A DNA stretch of 64,000 bases from Lathyrus oleraceus. Lineage: Eukaryota > Streptophyta > Magnoliopsida > Fabales > Fabaceae. Within the stretch, counting starts at the first letter, position 1, and each line of letters starts with the position of its first letter. A model generated the notes under the pieces. That model saw only the letters and a list, made by a program, of their open reading frames with translations, was not told the origin of the DNA and made no database searches. Positions 25,542-36,904 of the stretch are shown in pieces. The DNA is taken from the NCBI RefSeq assembly GCF_024323335.1, contig NC_066585.1:178191149-178255148 (forward strand), given 5' to 3'. Made by a program: the position numbers and the translations under genes.

Positions 25542-28500
25542 ATGCTTATTTCTCCCATGCAACACTGGGTTCTTGGCAAGATTGATTGCAGACTTGTTAT
25601 CAATCATCAGCTTCAGAGACTTGTTTACCTTGATCTTCAAATCCTACAGTAAATTCAGAAGTCAAACAACTTGACATGCAACCATAACACCAACAATGTA
25701 TTCATCTTCATAGGTTGACAAAGAGACAATTGGTTGCTTCTTGGAACACCAAGAAATATGACCTCCCAGATACTTAAACAAATATCTAGAAGTACTTCTT
25801 CTATCAACTCTGTCTCCAGACCAATCAGATCTTGAGTAACTCATCAACTCTGAATTAGTCTTTTCTCCATATGGGAACAAAACTCCATACTTCAGAGTTC
25901 CCTTAATATACCTCCGAATCCTAACAGCAACTTGGTAATGAGACCACTTCGGTTTACTCATGAACCTACTAACCATTCCAACTGTATAGAAAATATCAAG
26001 TCTGGTTTTACACAAATACCTCAGAGAGCCAACCAACTGCTTGAAAGTTGTAGCATCTACATCATCACCCCCAGGATCAGAATCCAGATTGTGATTTGTT
26101 TCTGAAGGTGTGACCGTGGTCTTAGAATTCAGCATCTCAAATCTCTTCAGAAGCTCAGTTGATGAAAAACGATACCCTTATTAGAGTACAGAGTCTCTAT
26201 CCCTATAAAATATACCATATTTCCCAGATCAATCATCTCAAACTCATTCATCAACACCTTCTTGAACTTTGTAATCTCATCTAAACAACTTCTTGTTAGC
26301 AATATGTCATCAATATAGAGACACACTATAATCATATTGCCTTCAGAAGTATACTAAACATAAACTCCATACTCCATCTCACACCTTCTGAATCCTTAAA
26401 GCTTGAAAAATGAATCAATTTTCCGACTCCAAGCTCTAGGAGCTTGTTTCAGTCCATACAACGCTTTATGTAACATGTACACCACCCCTTCCTGATTCTT
26501 TTCCATAATCCAGGAGGTTGTGTCACGTATACCTCTTCTTGTAATGGACCGTTCATAAATGCAGATTTTAAATCCAAATGCATCAGAGGCCAATTCCTGT
26601 TAGCAGCTATCGCAATCACCGGTCTAATTGTCTCATGTCTCACTAAGGGAGAAAACACCTCAAAGTAGTCTAACCCAGGTTTCTGTAGAAAACCTCTTGC
26701 TACCAACCTTGCTTTGTGCTCGCTAATTGATCTATCTGGCTTCAGTTTCACCTTGAAAACCCATATGATGTTGATGGATTTCTTGTCCTTTGGAAGCTCA
26801 GTCAACTCCCAAGTCTTGTTTCTTTCTATAGCCTCAAGTTCTTCTTTCATGGCCTTCAGCCACATTTTCTTCTTGAACGTTTTTTCAACACTTACTAGTT
26901 CAGAGTCTACTAACATGACATACTAAATGAATTCTCCCTCAGAGTCTATTTGAATATCTTATAGCATCTCAAACCCTACAAACCTTCTTGCAAAGTTTCT
27001 GATTCTTTGTGGCCTCTGAACTTGTTCAGAGTCTTCTTCAGACGCTGGAACAGTATTAGATGCTGGAACCTCATAAGTACGACCTTTAGAGGCATGACCA
27101 CCTTCAGAGTCTGGATCTCCACCAAAGTCTGAATCATCATTAGAATCTAGATCAGAATCATATTAACCTTCAAAGTCAGACTCATCTTCAGTGTCAGACT
27201 CGTCTTCAGAGTCACCTTCAAAATCATCTTCGGATTTTGACTCATCTTCATAACCTCCAGATTCTGAAGTATCTTCAGAAGTTAACTCAGGTCTTAACAC
27301 CACACCAGAGTTGGATTGAGATTTCTTCCAATCCCATGCTTTTGATTATTTCACAATAACATCACAGCTGAATTCAACCTTGTTAGTGACATGACAATAG
27401 ATCTTATAAGCACATGTACTGTGGTACCCTACAAGCAACATAACTCTGCTTCTGTCATCCAACTTCTTTCTCTTAGCATTTGAAACATGTTTGTAACAAA
27501 CAAAACCAAACACCTTTAGATGGCTCACACTTTGCTTATCTCCAGTCCACTTCTCTAAAGGAACAATTTTCTTCACCTTTTTGGTTGGACACCTGTTGAG
27601 CACATATGCTGTAGTGACAACAACTTCTCCCTACAAGGTATGAGGTAGCTTCTTCTCATTCAGCATGCTTCTTGTCATATCAAGCAAAATTTGGTTTCTT
27701 CTTTCAGCAAGACCATTGTGTTGAGGAGTGTACAAAGCAGTCACCTCATGCTCAATTCCATTGTCCTCACAGAAATTTTTGAACTTTGTAGAGTTACACT
27801 CACCTCCATCATTAGTTCTGAGAACTTTCAGCTTCTGACCACTCTGATTCTCAGCCTTGATTATGAATTTCTTAACTATAGCAAACACCTTGTGTTTGAA
27901 ATTTATAAGGGATACCCACGTTATTCTTGTGAACTCATCAACAAATGACACAATATTTATTCCCTCCAAGTGAAGGTACTGGAAATGGTACACACACAGC
28001 AGAATGCACCACACCAGCATGCTTTTCTCTTGGAGAAATTTCAAATGAAAATGGTAGTCTTGGTTGTTTCCCTCTCATGCATATATTACATGACTTCTCT
28101 AGCTTCTTAATTTCAGGAATTCCATGTACCAAGTTCTTTGAATTCAGATGCCCTGAGCTTCTGAAGTTCAGATGACCAAATATTTTGTGCCACGACTCAC
28201 TTTCCTTCACAACACATGTTACACTAAGGCATTTAGAATCTGCAGTTTTAACATTCACTTTGAATGTTCTATTCCTTCCTTGTTCTGGGTTCATAATCAA
28301 CTTCTGATTACAGTCATACAACTTCTAACAATTGTCTTTCATGGTAACTGAAAATCCTTTCTCAATTAATTGACATACAGTCATCAAATTTATTTTCATG
28401 CCAAGAACATACCACGCATTCCGAATCAATGCAGTTTTACCATTATTCAGAACTACTATGACATTTCTCATTCCTTCAACATTCAGATACTTATCATTAA

Positions 28501-28701
28501 CACATCTGATCTTTGTCCTCTTACTAGAGTCAAACTCAACCAACCATTTCTTATTTCTAGTAAGGTGATTTGAATAACCAATGTCCATGTACCACCAGTC
28601 TTTCAAAGACGCACAATCAGACTCAGAAGTCATCAATAGCACATGTTCATCATCAGAATCTCCTTTGGCTATGTTTGCTTCTTCTGACTTTTTTTCTTGT
28701 T
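25542..28701 (-). pseudogene. Composite Copia pol pseudogene (PR-INT-RT-RNase H)
   Basis: Minus-strand pieces in Copia order. Protease at 28325-28642 reads WYMDIGYSNHLTRNKKW, where the DTG/DSG triad reads DIG. GAG-pre-integrase is at 27938-28321 (HKIFGHLNF, CNICMRGKQ). Integrase is at 27631-28044 (FVDEFTRITW, NDGGECNSTKF, YTPQHNGLAERRN). RT is at 26147-26916 (ARLVARGFLQKPGLDYFEVF, DLKSAFMNG, LYIDDILL). RNase H is at 25662-26135 (SDWSGDRVDRRSTSRYLF, SLSTYEDEY). Frames shift several times. Between 26935 and 27345 lies a Ser/Glu/Asp-rich linker. The last part of RNase H is separated by the Sirevirus insertion. Not functional. Confidence 0.85.
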
Positions 28702-28706
28702 TGAAC

Positions 28707-30089
28707 TGAAGGAGAATTGCGACCCAAAGCGCAGCGGAAATTAAAATTTTCTCCTTTAGAGATCCTTACGAATGGTCATGATCAGTGATAGAATATTTAC
28801 CTCTTGTGACGGTTGAAACCTTTGGTGCAGATCTCTTGTGACGATCAAAACCTTTGATGCAAATCCACGAAGCGATCACGAACGTTGAACGATGACAACG
28901 TCTCTACTCAGTCCACACGAACGGGTTCCTTCAATCTCAGTGCTAGCTGGTACGAATGAAGGCTTTGAGTGAGAGAGAGAGAGAGAGAGAGTGAAAACGA
29001 AAAGAATGCAACCGCAAATTTTTGCTTCTGCACAAGGGTTCTATTTATAGAACCACTTGTGTGGGCTTCAAGCTAAAAGCCCACTTAAGTGTATTTTGGC
29101 CCATATCTTATAATATGCCCAAAATCACTTAAGCTCATGGTACCTTACCATATTTCGTATTCTACTCAAGTACATCGTACCTTATGATGCTCTATAACTC
29201 ACTTAAGGGCACCGTACCTTACGGTATTCCTTAGTTACTCTATCTCTCATCAATCCGTCCTTTGTGTGTGACCCTGTAGATTTTCGTGACGTTGGCAATT
29301 ATATTAAATCACGCATTTAACATAATAAACAGTGAGCGGTATCTAGCAACACATCACTGCTACCCAAGACACGAAAATGTCATGTGATCTGACAATTCCT
29401 TTTGTGATAATACTTATGTGTATAATTACCCTTTTGCCCTTATGTCTATATTGAACACAAGGCATAGACCGTGTCATCCTTGTCCAGTTCAATATTGGGC
29501 CCATAGACATTTATCCTGTTATGCAGGATGGGCAAATTCCATCTAGGTCACTCATGTCCCTCAGCATGCTTTGTGGAGTACCCATCAACTGTCTTTATGG
29601 TTATCCAGTTACGGACAACGTTGGATCAGCAATAAAGCACTCGACTCTACATCTAGGATCCATAGTGGTTTCAGGTCGAAGAGTGGAATACACTATTATC
29701 ACCATGAGAATAACTTATGACACCTTGCATAACTTTCTATATAGTATTCTCATAGCGGGTCAATCCGGTATAAATATTACTCCTAATATTCATACCTATG
29801 TTTAAGACTTGATAACTCTTTATCCATGATCCATGAGATGTGATCATCAGTCTACAAACATAATAGTCTTAATGCTTTAATGTTATCCCACTTCACACTA
29901 AAGCTTGACTACGGATACTTTAGGAATAATGTCCTTATGTTTAATGTGTTCTCATGATTAAGTCACACTTAATACATTAAACGGACTATCTATTCCAGGG
30001 ACTTTATTAATCAACCATAATAAAGAGAGTGCCTTTTATTATTCGATACAAGTACCAAAATGTATTGGCCTCTAGGGCTTACACCAACA
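28707..30089 (-). mobile_element. Solo LTR, family X copy 1
   Basis: 1,383 bp, minus orientation, TGTTGGTGTAAGCCC... at 30089 to ...TTCTCCTTCA at 28707, flanked by a perfect TGAAC duplication (28702-28706, 30090-30094). A TATA sequence within CTATAAATAG lies near 29042-29051, with a GA repeat at 28971-28990. A homologous copy with its own target duplication is at 43307-44708. There is no PBS, PPT or coding region, so it is a recombination-derived solo LTR. It is inserted in the gag zinc-knuckle region of the composite Copia. An ORF at 29521-29805 inside it is not conserved in copy 2. Confidence 0.93.
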
Positions 30090-30094
30090 TGAAC

Positions 30095-31120
30095 AACAAT
30101 CAGCAACGATGTGACCAAACTTACAACATTAGCACTAAACCTTTCTCTTGTCATACTTTTCCTTCCCCTTCTGAGCACTCTTTTGCCTTTCAAAAGTTAA
30201 GGTTTCTGACTTTTGAACAACATCAGATTTCTTCTTGGCTTCTGATCAAGACTGCTTATGATATTTCTTACCAGAAGTTTCTTTTAGAGTATGCTGCTCT
30301 ACCTTCAATTCAGAGTTTCTCTCAGTCAGACGCAACTCTTATGCCTTTAGACTACTTGCAAATCTTCAATTCTCTTGGTGCTAAGATCCTTAAAATATTC
30401 AATTGCTACAACAATGTAATCAAATTGAGGAGTAAGAGATCTAAGTATCTTCTCAATGATCCTTTCTTCAGAGAGAGTTTCTTCACACGACTTCATCTCA
30501 TTTGTGATTAGAATCAATCTGGAGATGTAGTTAGATACCTTCTCATTGTTCTTCATGCTGAGATTCTCATACTACTTACATAGAGACTGAAGCTTCACAT
30601 TCTTCACTAATGCATCACCTTCATAGCATTGTATCAGTGCGTCCAGCGCAGCCTTCGCCGTCGTTGAATTAGCGATTTTCTCAAACACGTTCGCATCCAC
30701 ACACTAATGGATGTAGAACAACGCCTTCTGATCATTCGTCTTCGTATCACGCTGAGCATTCCTCTGCGCATCCGTTGCATTTGTCGGAAGTGCAACCGGA
30801 ACGTAACCGCCGTTGACGAGATCAAGAACATCTTGAGCGTCAAACAATACACGCATCTGAATCATCCACTGATTCCAGTTCTTGCAATCGAACATTGGAA
30901 GCTTAGTACTCAGATTACCATTTTTGTTCATCTTCAACCTTGTGCAATTCACTCAGATCTCACCAAACACTAGTGTTTACCAATCCCGCATAATCAAGAA
31001 ATGTGATTCTATTACGATTCCGATAAAAAATTCAACACGGATTCAAGAAACAAAATCAATCACACAACGCCTCACCGTTCACTCGTGTTTTCCTGTCTCT
31101 CTCTATGGATCTGAACCAAA
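30095..31120 (-). pseudogene. Composite Copia gag pseudogene
   Basis: The minus strand from 30952 (MNCTRLKMNKNGNL) shows a Copia gag start (LPMFDCKNWNQWMIQMRVLF). After a stop come further gag blocks at 30347-30556 (YISRLILITNEMKSC, ILRSLTPQFDYIVVAIE). Near 30095-30145 a decayed zinc knuckle ends in FGHIVADC, right where the solo LTR inserted. Several stops. The capsid/nucleocapsid function is inferred from the family. Confidence 0.82.
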
Positions 31121-31135
31121 GCTCTAGATACCAGT

Positions 31136-31384
31136 TGTTGGTGCACGAGGTGAAGAAGATGAAGATGGAAGAAGAGAGAGAAGAGAGAGAATAAGAAATA
31201 ATAAACTTACACTGCTCTCCCAAAACGGTTACAGTAAATGGTTACGCAGATCCACTACTATTGACAACTGCATTTGTTATATACACAACAATAATACCAC
31301 ATAGGCAAAATACTAACCTACACTAACTAGTTTAAACTTAACAAAACTAATACTACTATTACTGAATATGAATTACTTCTAATA
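31136..31384 (-). repeat. 5' LTR of the composite Copia (with PBS)
   Basis: 249 bp matching 16490-16737, with the PBS at 31121-31133 two bases beyond its end. Its outer end has eroded: plus ...TCTAATA instead of TCTAACA. Confidence 0.88.
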
Positions 31385-31620
31385 GTAACTGGTTTCACAA
31401 AAGTAATAACCAATTACACAAAACTCATTGTCATGTAGTAATCAGTTGCACAAAAGTGATAACCTAAAACTCACTGCCATGTGGTAATCGGTTGCACAAA
31501 AGTGATAACCTAAAACTCACTCCCATGTGGTAATCGGTTGCACAAAAATGATAACCAATTACGCAATCTATTTGAACGTGTGGTAACCGGTTACATGCCC
31601 GAAATAACCGGTCACGCCTT
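31385..31620. repeat. Tandem repeat with GGTTAC/GTAACC words
   Basis: About four and a half degenerate units of 46-53 bp, each with GTAATCGGTTGCACAAAAGT followed by GATAACC. The last units hold GTAACCGGTTAC (about 31583-31594), a perfect 12-bp palindrome, and AATAACCGGTCACG. The word style resembles U3 palindrome arrays elsewhere in the window, so this may be an LTR remnant. It was split by the composite Copia. Confidence 0.75.
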
Positions 31621-32690
31621 ACTTGAATTACATTTTCTCAACATTATTTACTTCTATTTTTTTGAAATTATTAGCTGGTGGAGATTGATCCCCGCCATAA
31701 AATGGTACGACTAATTTCCAGTATATAAAGATTAGTGTACAGTTTACACGTTTTGATAGGTTTCTAGATAGCTAGCTACTGAGAGCTGAGTTGTTCCAGG
31801 CAGCACAAGATGCAAACCAGCTTCAGCAAAACTGGACACAGCCATATCTCACTCTTATTACACCAACATTTCTCTTCTTACTTCCTACCAAACGACCATA
31901 TATATTAAAACTACTACTACTAACCTTTTTAATATTCAAATATCAACATTATTTCGTTAATACGCGTAAACTTTAATATAATATATGCACACTATCACTG
32001 CTTGCTAAAATTTTCATCAACTGTACAGTGAGTTCTCTAAAGTCATTTTATTAACTTGACAACTCAGAAAACAAAAAAAGAATTTGATATTACATATAGC
32101 TATGATAAATAAATCAGCTAATGCTATTTGTTACGAAGAAATCGATCACAAAATCGCAAAGTAATACGTGTACAATGTGTAAAGGAAGAACTGGCGTAGA
32201 AAAAACGTATGGATTTAAAGAACCAATCTCATACTGTCGCGTCATTTTGTGGAAATGTGTTTCTAGACTAACAATATTTTCCTAAATAAATACTCTATAT
32301 TGAAGTTTCAATCAATAATAACCAGTGGCTAATTCATGACATAAATCTACTAATATAGCTATTTTGTTTATAGTTTCTTAATAGCTAACAGATTTGATAA
32401 TAAGCTATATTAGTGATAATTACAAGTTATCATTGACTAAGAAAATTAGAGATGAGGGTTTAATCAAGAATAGTCCTTTTCATTTGTATGTTATTTCAAT
32501 GACTTGTTGATAAAAGCCTCCCAAAAGTCCACAAGAAAACAACAGAAATTGGAGGTGTAGATTTTTGAGCCTCTAAATATATAAAAATGTTATATCAATT
32601 TTTCTTGCTTAAGAAATAGTAGGTATCTTAGGTTGTATAATAAAATCCCGTGAACATTTTACTGTTCTAAGTTGGGATATAGTGATGTTA
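31621..32690 (+). other. Upstream region of the bHLH gene
   Basis: AT-rich sequence with no gene or transposon that I recognise. It is the probable promoter and 5' regulatory region of the bHLH gene. The short ORF at 31791-31976 has no family features and is not called. Confidence 0.5.
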
Positions 32691-32698
32691 TATATAAG
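32691..32698 (+). promoter_or_regulatory. Putative TATA box of the bHLH gene
   Basis: TATATAAG in GATGTTATATATAAGATT, 58 bp before the ATG at 32756. This would give a short 5' UTR of about 30 nt. Another upstream start cannot be excluded. Confidence 0.45.
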
Positions 32699-32755
32699 AT
32701 TAGTTTCCTGTCAATGTTTACATTAATATTTTTTGATTCCAAGGTTAGTTTTCTC

Positions 32756-33991
32756 ATGGAGAATATTTCATTCATCAGAGGGTTTCCTGATCAGGTAAGA
32801 TATATAGTTGATGATGAATGTATGATATTTCTATCAACATTTTGAAAGAATGTGTTTGATCTTGCAGGAAATAATGGAGGATCCTTCTCTCTATCTGCAT
32901 CAATGGCATTTAAACTCTATGGACGAGTCTAACACACTGCCGATAGCTTCTGCTTTTGGAGACACTTTGCAACACCATTCATATATTTATCCAAACTTCA
33001 ACCTCAGAGCTTCGGTTGAAACTGATCAGAGACCCGAGACTCAATTTGTTTCGTACCAGAACCTTCTTTCGTACGTTGATTCAAATCATTTTAATCAGTT
33101 GAATTTAGTGAAGCCTAAGGATGAGATGGTTTGTCCTCAAAACAGTAACACAACTTCTGACGCGGTCTCTCAAGGAATCATGGAGGCTCAAAGGATATCG
33201 ACACGTCATAAAGTCTCTCTACCTCAGGACCATATAATAGCTGAAAGAAAGCGTCGAGAGAAGCTCAGCCAGCGCTTCATTGCTCTTTCTGCCCTTGTTC
33301 CCGGACTACAAAAGGTATATCCAATTTGCATATGTTGGACTGTGTTCGCTATTAGGACGCGGGATGAATATATAAAAATGTGTTTAAGGTACTATCTGTA
33401 TTAATTTTTGTGGTCTCAATTTTTAAAATGTGATACTAACAGATGGACAAAGTTACCGTTCTTGGAGATGCTATCAAGTACTTGAAGAAACTGCAAGAGA
33501 AGGTGAAGGCTCTTGAGGAGGAACGGAACATGAAGAAAAACGTGGAATATGTGGTGGTTGTGAAGAAATCTCAACTATCGAATGACGTTGAAAAATCTTC
33601 TGCAGAATCTGGCAGTCCCTTCGACGAGGAACTGCCAGAAATTGAAGCAAGGTTTTGCGATAGAAATGTACTCATAAGAATTCACTGTGAGAAAAGCAAA
33701 GGAGCTGTGGAAAAAACAATCCATGAAATTGAGAAACTTCATCTAAAAGTCATCAATAGCTGTGTCATGGCATTTGGGAGCTGTGCACTTGATATAACAG
33801 TTATTGCTCAGGTAATCTTTGTATCTTTTATATTGGCTGAAAGCCAAAAGTTCAAATAAACCAACTAAATTACTACAAATGTGCATTATTATCGAAACTA
33901 CTCGTGCAATTTGCAGATGGATATAGAATTCTGCATGACAGTGAAGGAACTTGTGACAAACCTGCGCTCAGCTTTTGCATCGTTCATCTGA
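32756..33991 (+). CDS. bHLH transcription factor, subgroup IVa (bHLH18/19/25-like)
   Basis: Four exons, all with GT-AG introns and phase 0: 32756-32794, 32868-33314, 33443-33811, 33917-33991; 309 residues, TGA stop. The small first exon (MENISFIRGFPDQ) is chosen because its ATG joins in frame to exon 2; an internal Met (IMEDPSLY) at exon 2 is an alternative start. The basic helix-loop-helix is split by intron 2: DHIIAERKRREKL at residues 134-146 has His135, Glu139 and Arg143, the residues for E-box/G-box DNA contact. The HLH follows from about 147 to 190 (KVTVLGDAIKYLKKLQEKVK). An ACT-like C-terminus lies at about 228-305. It should act in the nucleus as a dimeric regulator. Legume members of subgroup IVa include saponin-pathway and jasmonate-response regulators, but the target of this one is unknown. 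It lies tail-to-tail with the MDH gene. Confidence 0.92.
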
Positions 33992-34726
33992 GGACGTTCC
34001 TTTACTTCATACTGAACAGATCCCAAAAGAATAAGAATATATAGAAGATACTGTCAACTATATATACATAAAAGGTGTTTAAAGTTCAATTCTTCAGTGA
34101 TATTTCTTTTTTCAAGGCCTGCAATGTCAACTATCCCATCTACTTCAAGCATGCTCTATGGATCATTTAGGAAAGGGTTTTTTCTGGTTAACTTGTTGAC
34201 CATGTTACGACTTACGGCTACTCTCTCCTAAAAGTCTTATAAAGGGGCATTGGTTTTTTGGGTGCCTTTGACAAACAGGCCTTTGTACTGTGAGTTTCTT
34301 TCTGTTTCAAACAAAATATGGTTGATTGATAAAAGTTGTATGGAGTTTGAACACTTTGCCAAAGGCTTGTAAGTTCAAACCTCCTGCAAAGTATGTACCA
34401 AAAATATATATACTTAAAATGTTTGATTGGTTTTAATGGAATAATTGTATATTTTAGAGCATATGTATTTTTTTGATATGTTTCTCATACAAATCGTATT
34501 GCGTGGTCGCTATGGAAAGTTACTTTAATTATCACAGTAAGCGAAGAACACAACAATTTAGGAGATAAATATCTACAAAATATGAAAATTCATGAGCAAT
34601 GGACAACACCAAAAATTTAAAGTACTATTTGTAAGAAAGATATATTATGAACAGACGGAATTATTACAAAAGTTCTTTTTAGATATAGTAAAGAGACAAA
34701 ACAAAACTATTTTTGTTTTAACTGAC
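33992..34726. other. Convergent intergenic region with both 3' UTRs
   Basis: 735 bp between the stop codons of the bHLH (plus) and MDH (minus) genes. AT-rich, with several AATAA-type signals, for example AATAAGAATATATAG near 34031 on plus and GTAATAATTCC near 34665 on minus. No other gene seen. Confidence 0.6.
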
Positions 34727-36804
34727 TTATTTTTTGATGAATTCTACTCCCTTCTGGATGCTTCCTGCTAACTCTGTCTTCGCTTTTTCCAACCCGGCCC
34801 TGTTAAGTATTAAATAGAAAAAATTTGAATTTTTTCTTTGTTTATTGATTCCATAAAGAAACTGAATGATTGTTTGAAAAACTATTGGAGTACCTCTCAT
34901 ACTCGTTCAGGGGACCGAGTTGATATATCTCCTCTGCTCCACCACGACCAAGACGAACCTTGGTTGCAAAGAAAGGAAGATCCGTAACCTGTTGAAGACA
35001 TGAGCTACTGTTAAATGAGATATGAAAAGGGAAGATGAATAACATGTACAAGGGGGGAAAAAGAATTTGAAAATGGCACCTGAGAATCGACAAAAGCACA
35101 CTCCACCACCCCGGCTTCTCCTTTCAAGCCATGGAGGCACGAGTTAGCAAACTTGGCAGCTGCATATGCCTACACAATCAATCATGTTCAGTTAGTGCCT
35201 CTACTCTGACACAATTGATACCAATCGATAATGCTTGGAACTGTAGAAATATTAGGAAAAACTATTAACCATTGATAGTGTTGCAGAACCAGCCCCAGCT
35301 TTTGCCTGTAGCATAAATAAATTATATTATATTATGAAGAATTAGTCACAAACCAAATTAATAAGATTTAGGTGTTAAATATATGACATTACCTCAACAA
35401 CTTCTGTTCCACCATTTTGAATGCGATTTGTCAGGTATTCGGCTTCTTCTGCACTGAAGCTACTGGGGGGCTTAACCTATAAAAACCAAGTTTGATGTAG
35501 TTTTAGTGACTCGTACAACGAAAACGATATTTTTAACTAAGGAAGCATTTTCTACAAAACCTGTGACAAAAGAGGCAATATTGTGACTCCTGCGTGACCT
35601 CCTACCACCGGAACGTCAACCTCTCTTGGATCAACTCCAAGTACCTCTGCCTGCAAGAAGAAAAAAAAAAACATACACCAGCATGTACTCGTATAATAGT
35701 AGGAAGGAAATTCAACTGTGAGATAGACGACGACTAGGCTTACCACAAAAGTATTTGCCCTCACAACATCAAGGGTTGTAACTCCTAAAAGTCGCTTTGG
35801 ATCATATGTACCAGCTTTTTTGAAGACCTCAGCAGCAATTGGCACAGTAGAATTCACTGGATTGCTAATCAAGTTGACAATTGCATTGGGACAGCTTTTG
35901 GCAACTCCTTCACAAAGAGTCCTCACAATTCCAGCATTTATCTTAAATAAATCGTCCCTCGTCATTCCAGGTTTTCTCGGCACACCAGCAGGTATAACTA
36001 CCAAGTCCATTCCTGTGAGTGCATTCTCAAGTTGTGGCTGCCCTAGAAAGCCACGGACCTAGAAACCCAAACATAATAGCATCTAAACATTGCTAAAACA
36101 ACTCTTACATCTCTAAAATACGTAGTCACTCGAACAAAATCCCCGTTGTACCAAAGAAAAACACAACTATTACTAGCCTATTCATTAGAAAACTAGTAAG
36201 ACTCTATATGGTAAAATTAGCTTATAGTTGATAACTTATAGCTGATGACTAATAGCTGATAGTAATTTTAGATTAACATCAACATTATGATAAGTAGAAA
36301 AAGCAATGAAAAAGAAATTACCACAGCACCAGTGTCCATGTGACTAACATCAGCAGTGACACCAGGAGTGTTGACAACATCATAAAGATGAAGAACTGAA
36401 ACCAATGGATTCATCTTCAACAACAAAGAAAGGGGTTGACCAATTCCACCAGCAGCCCCTAAGATTGCTACTTTGAATCCAGGTGCTCCACCTTTTGCTC
36501 TGCAGTTAGCCTTGTTAATTGCAACATCACCTCCTTCCTGTCATCACAAAACACACATAGCATGATCTGGATATCAATTTAAGCCACGAGGCAAAATCAA
36601 AGTTCTTAATATCGATGTCTTTTCAATCGCAATGCGACCATAATAATCATGAAGGGAGTACTACAAACCAAGATGATTTCAAGTTAATGATATTGAAATT
36701 TGAATTTTCTAGATATGTTGTTTATTACTAACCTGGAAATTTGAAGGGTGGAGATGAGCAGAGATTCTTGCAATCCTCTGGTTGGCTCCTGCCTGTGCTT
36801 CCAT
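34727..36804 (-). CDS. Glyoxysomal (peroxisomal) malate dehydrogenase
   Basis: Nine exons on the minus strand: 36804-36733, 36537-36322, 36058-35744, 35650-35561, 35476-35393, 35305-35270, 35169-35080, 34988-34894, 34799-34727. All introns are GT-AG and the total is 356 residues plus TAA, the usual family length. The enzyme interconverts malate and oxaloacetate with NAD in fatty-acid breakdown and photorespiration. Exon 1 encodes a PTS2 signal, RIARISAHL (residues 10-18, R-I-x5-H-L), and Cys36 fits the known presequence cleavage site. The NAD motif GAAGGIG is at 51-57; substrate arginines are in VPRKPGMTR (Arg124, Arg130), Asn162 is in SNPVNS, and the catalytic His220 is in GGHAGVT. The C-terminus ends VEFIKK. 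The PTS2 and the lack of a mitochondrial-type presequence separate it from the mitochondrial isoform. No damage seen. Confidence 0.96.
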
Positions 36805-36892
36805 TGAGAGACAGAGAGAGAAGTAGTATTGTGTAGTGGAAGTTGAAGAGTTACAATATGATATGAGGTGTTAAAAAAATGAGGGTGCAAAA

Positions 36893-36901
36893 GAATATAA
36901 A
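36893..36901 (-). promoter_or_regulatory. Putative TATA box of the MDH gene
   Basis: The minus strand reads GTTTATATTC, about 90 bp upstream of the ATG at 36804. A CT/GA-rich 5' UTR (minus TCTCTCTCTGTCTC, near 36810-36825) follows. Confidence 0.45.
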
Positions 36902-36904
36902 CAG

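Larger units (their letters stand above)
16490..31384 (-). mobile_element. Composite Copia element hosting two nested insertions
   Basis: LTRs at 16490-16737 (3' LTR) and 31136-31384 (5' LTR), about 248 bp, both ending in the TGTTGGTGCAC word on the plus side; by eye roughly 10 percent divergent. The initiator-Met-type PBS TGGTATCTAGAGC is at 31133-31121. Removing the nested Sirevirus and the solo LTR, each with one target copy, leaves about 4.9 kb, a normal Copia length. The flanking ATAAC/GTAAC fits an eroded 5-bp duplication. Gag and pol are fragmented. Confidence 0.88.

Noticed and set aside
29521..29805. A 94-codon open frame inside the solo LTR
   Set aside because: The homologous LTR at 43307-44708 has a stop in the same region, so the frame is not conserved.
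31385..31620. A CRISPR-like regular repeat array
   Set aside because: Units are degenerate and contiguous with variable length, there are no unique spacers, and the genome is a plant.
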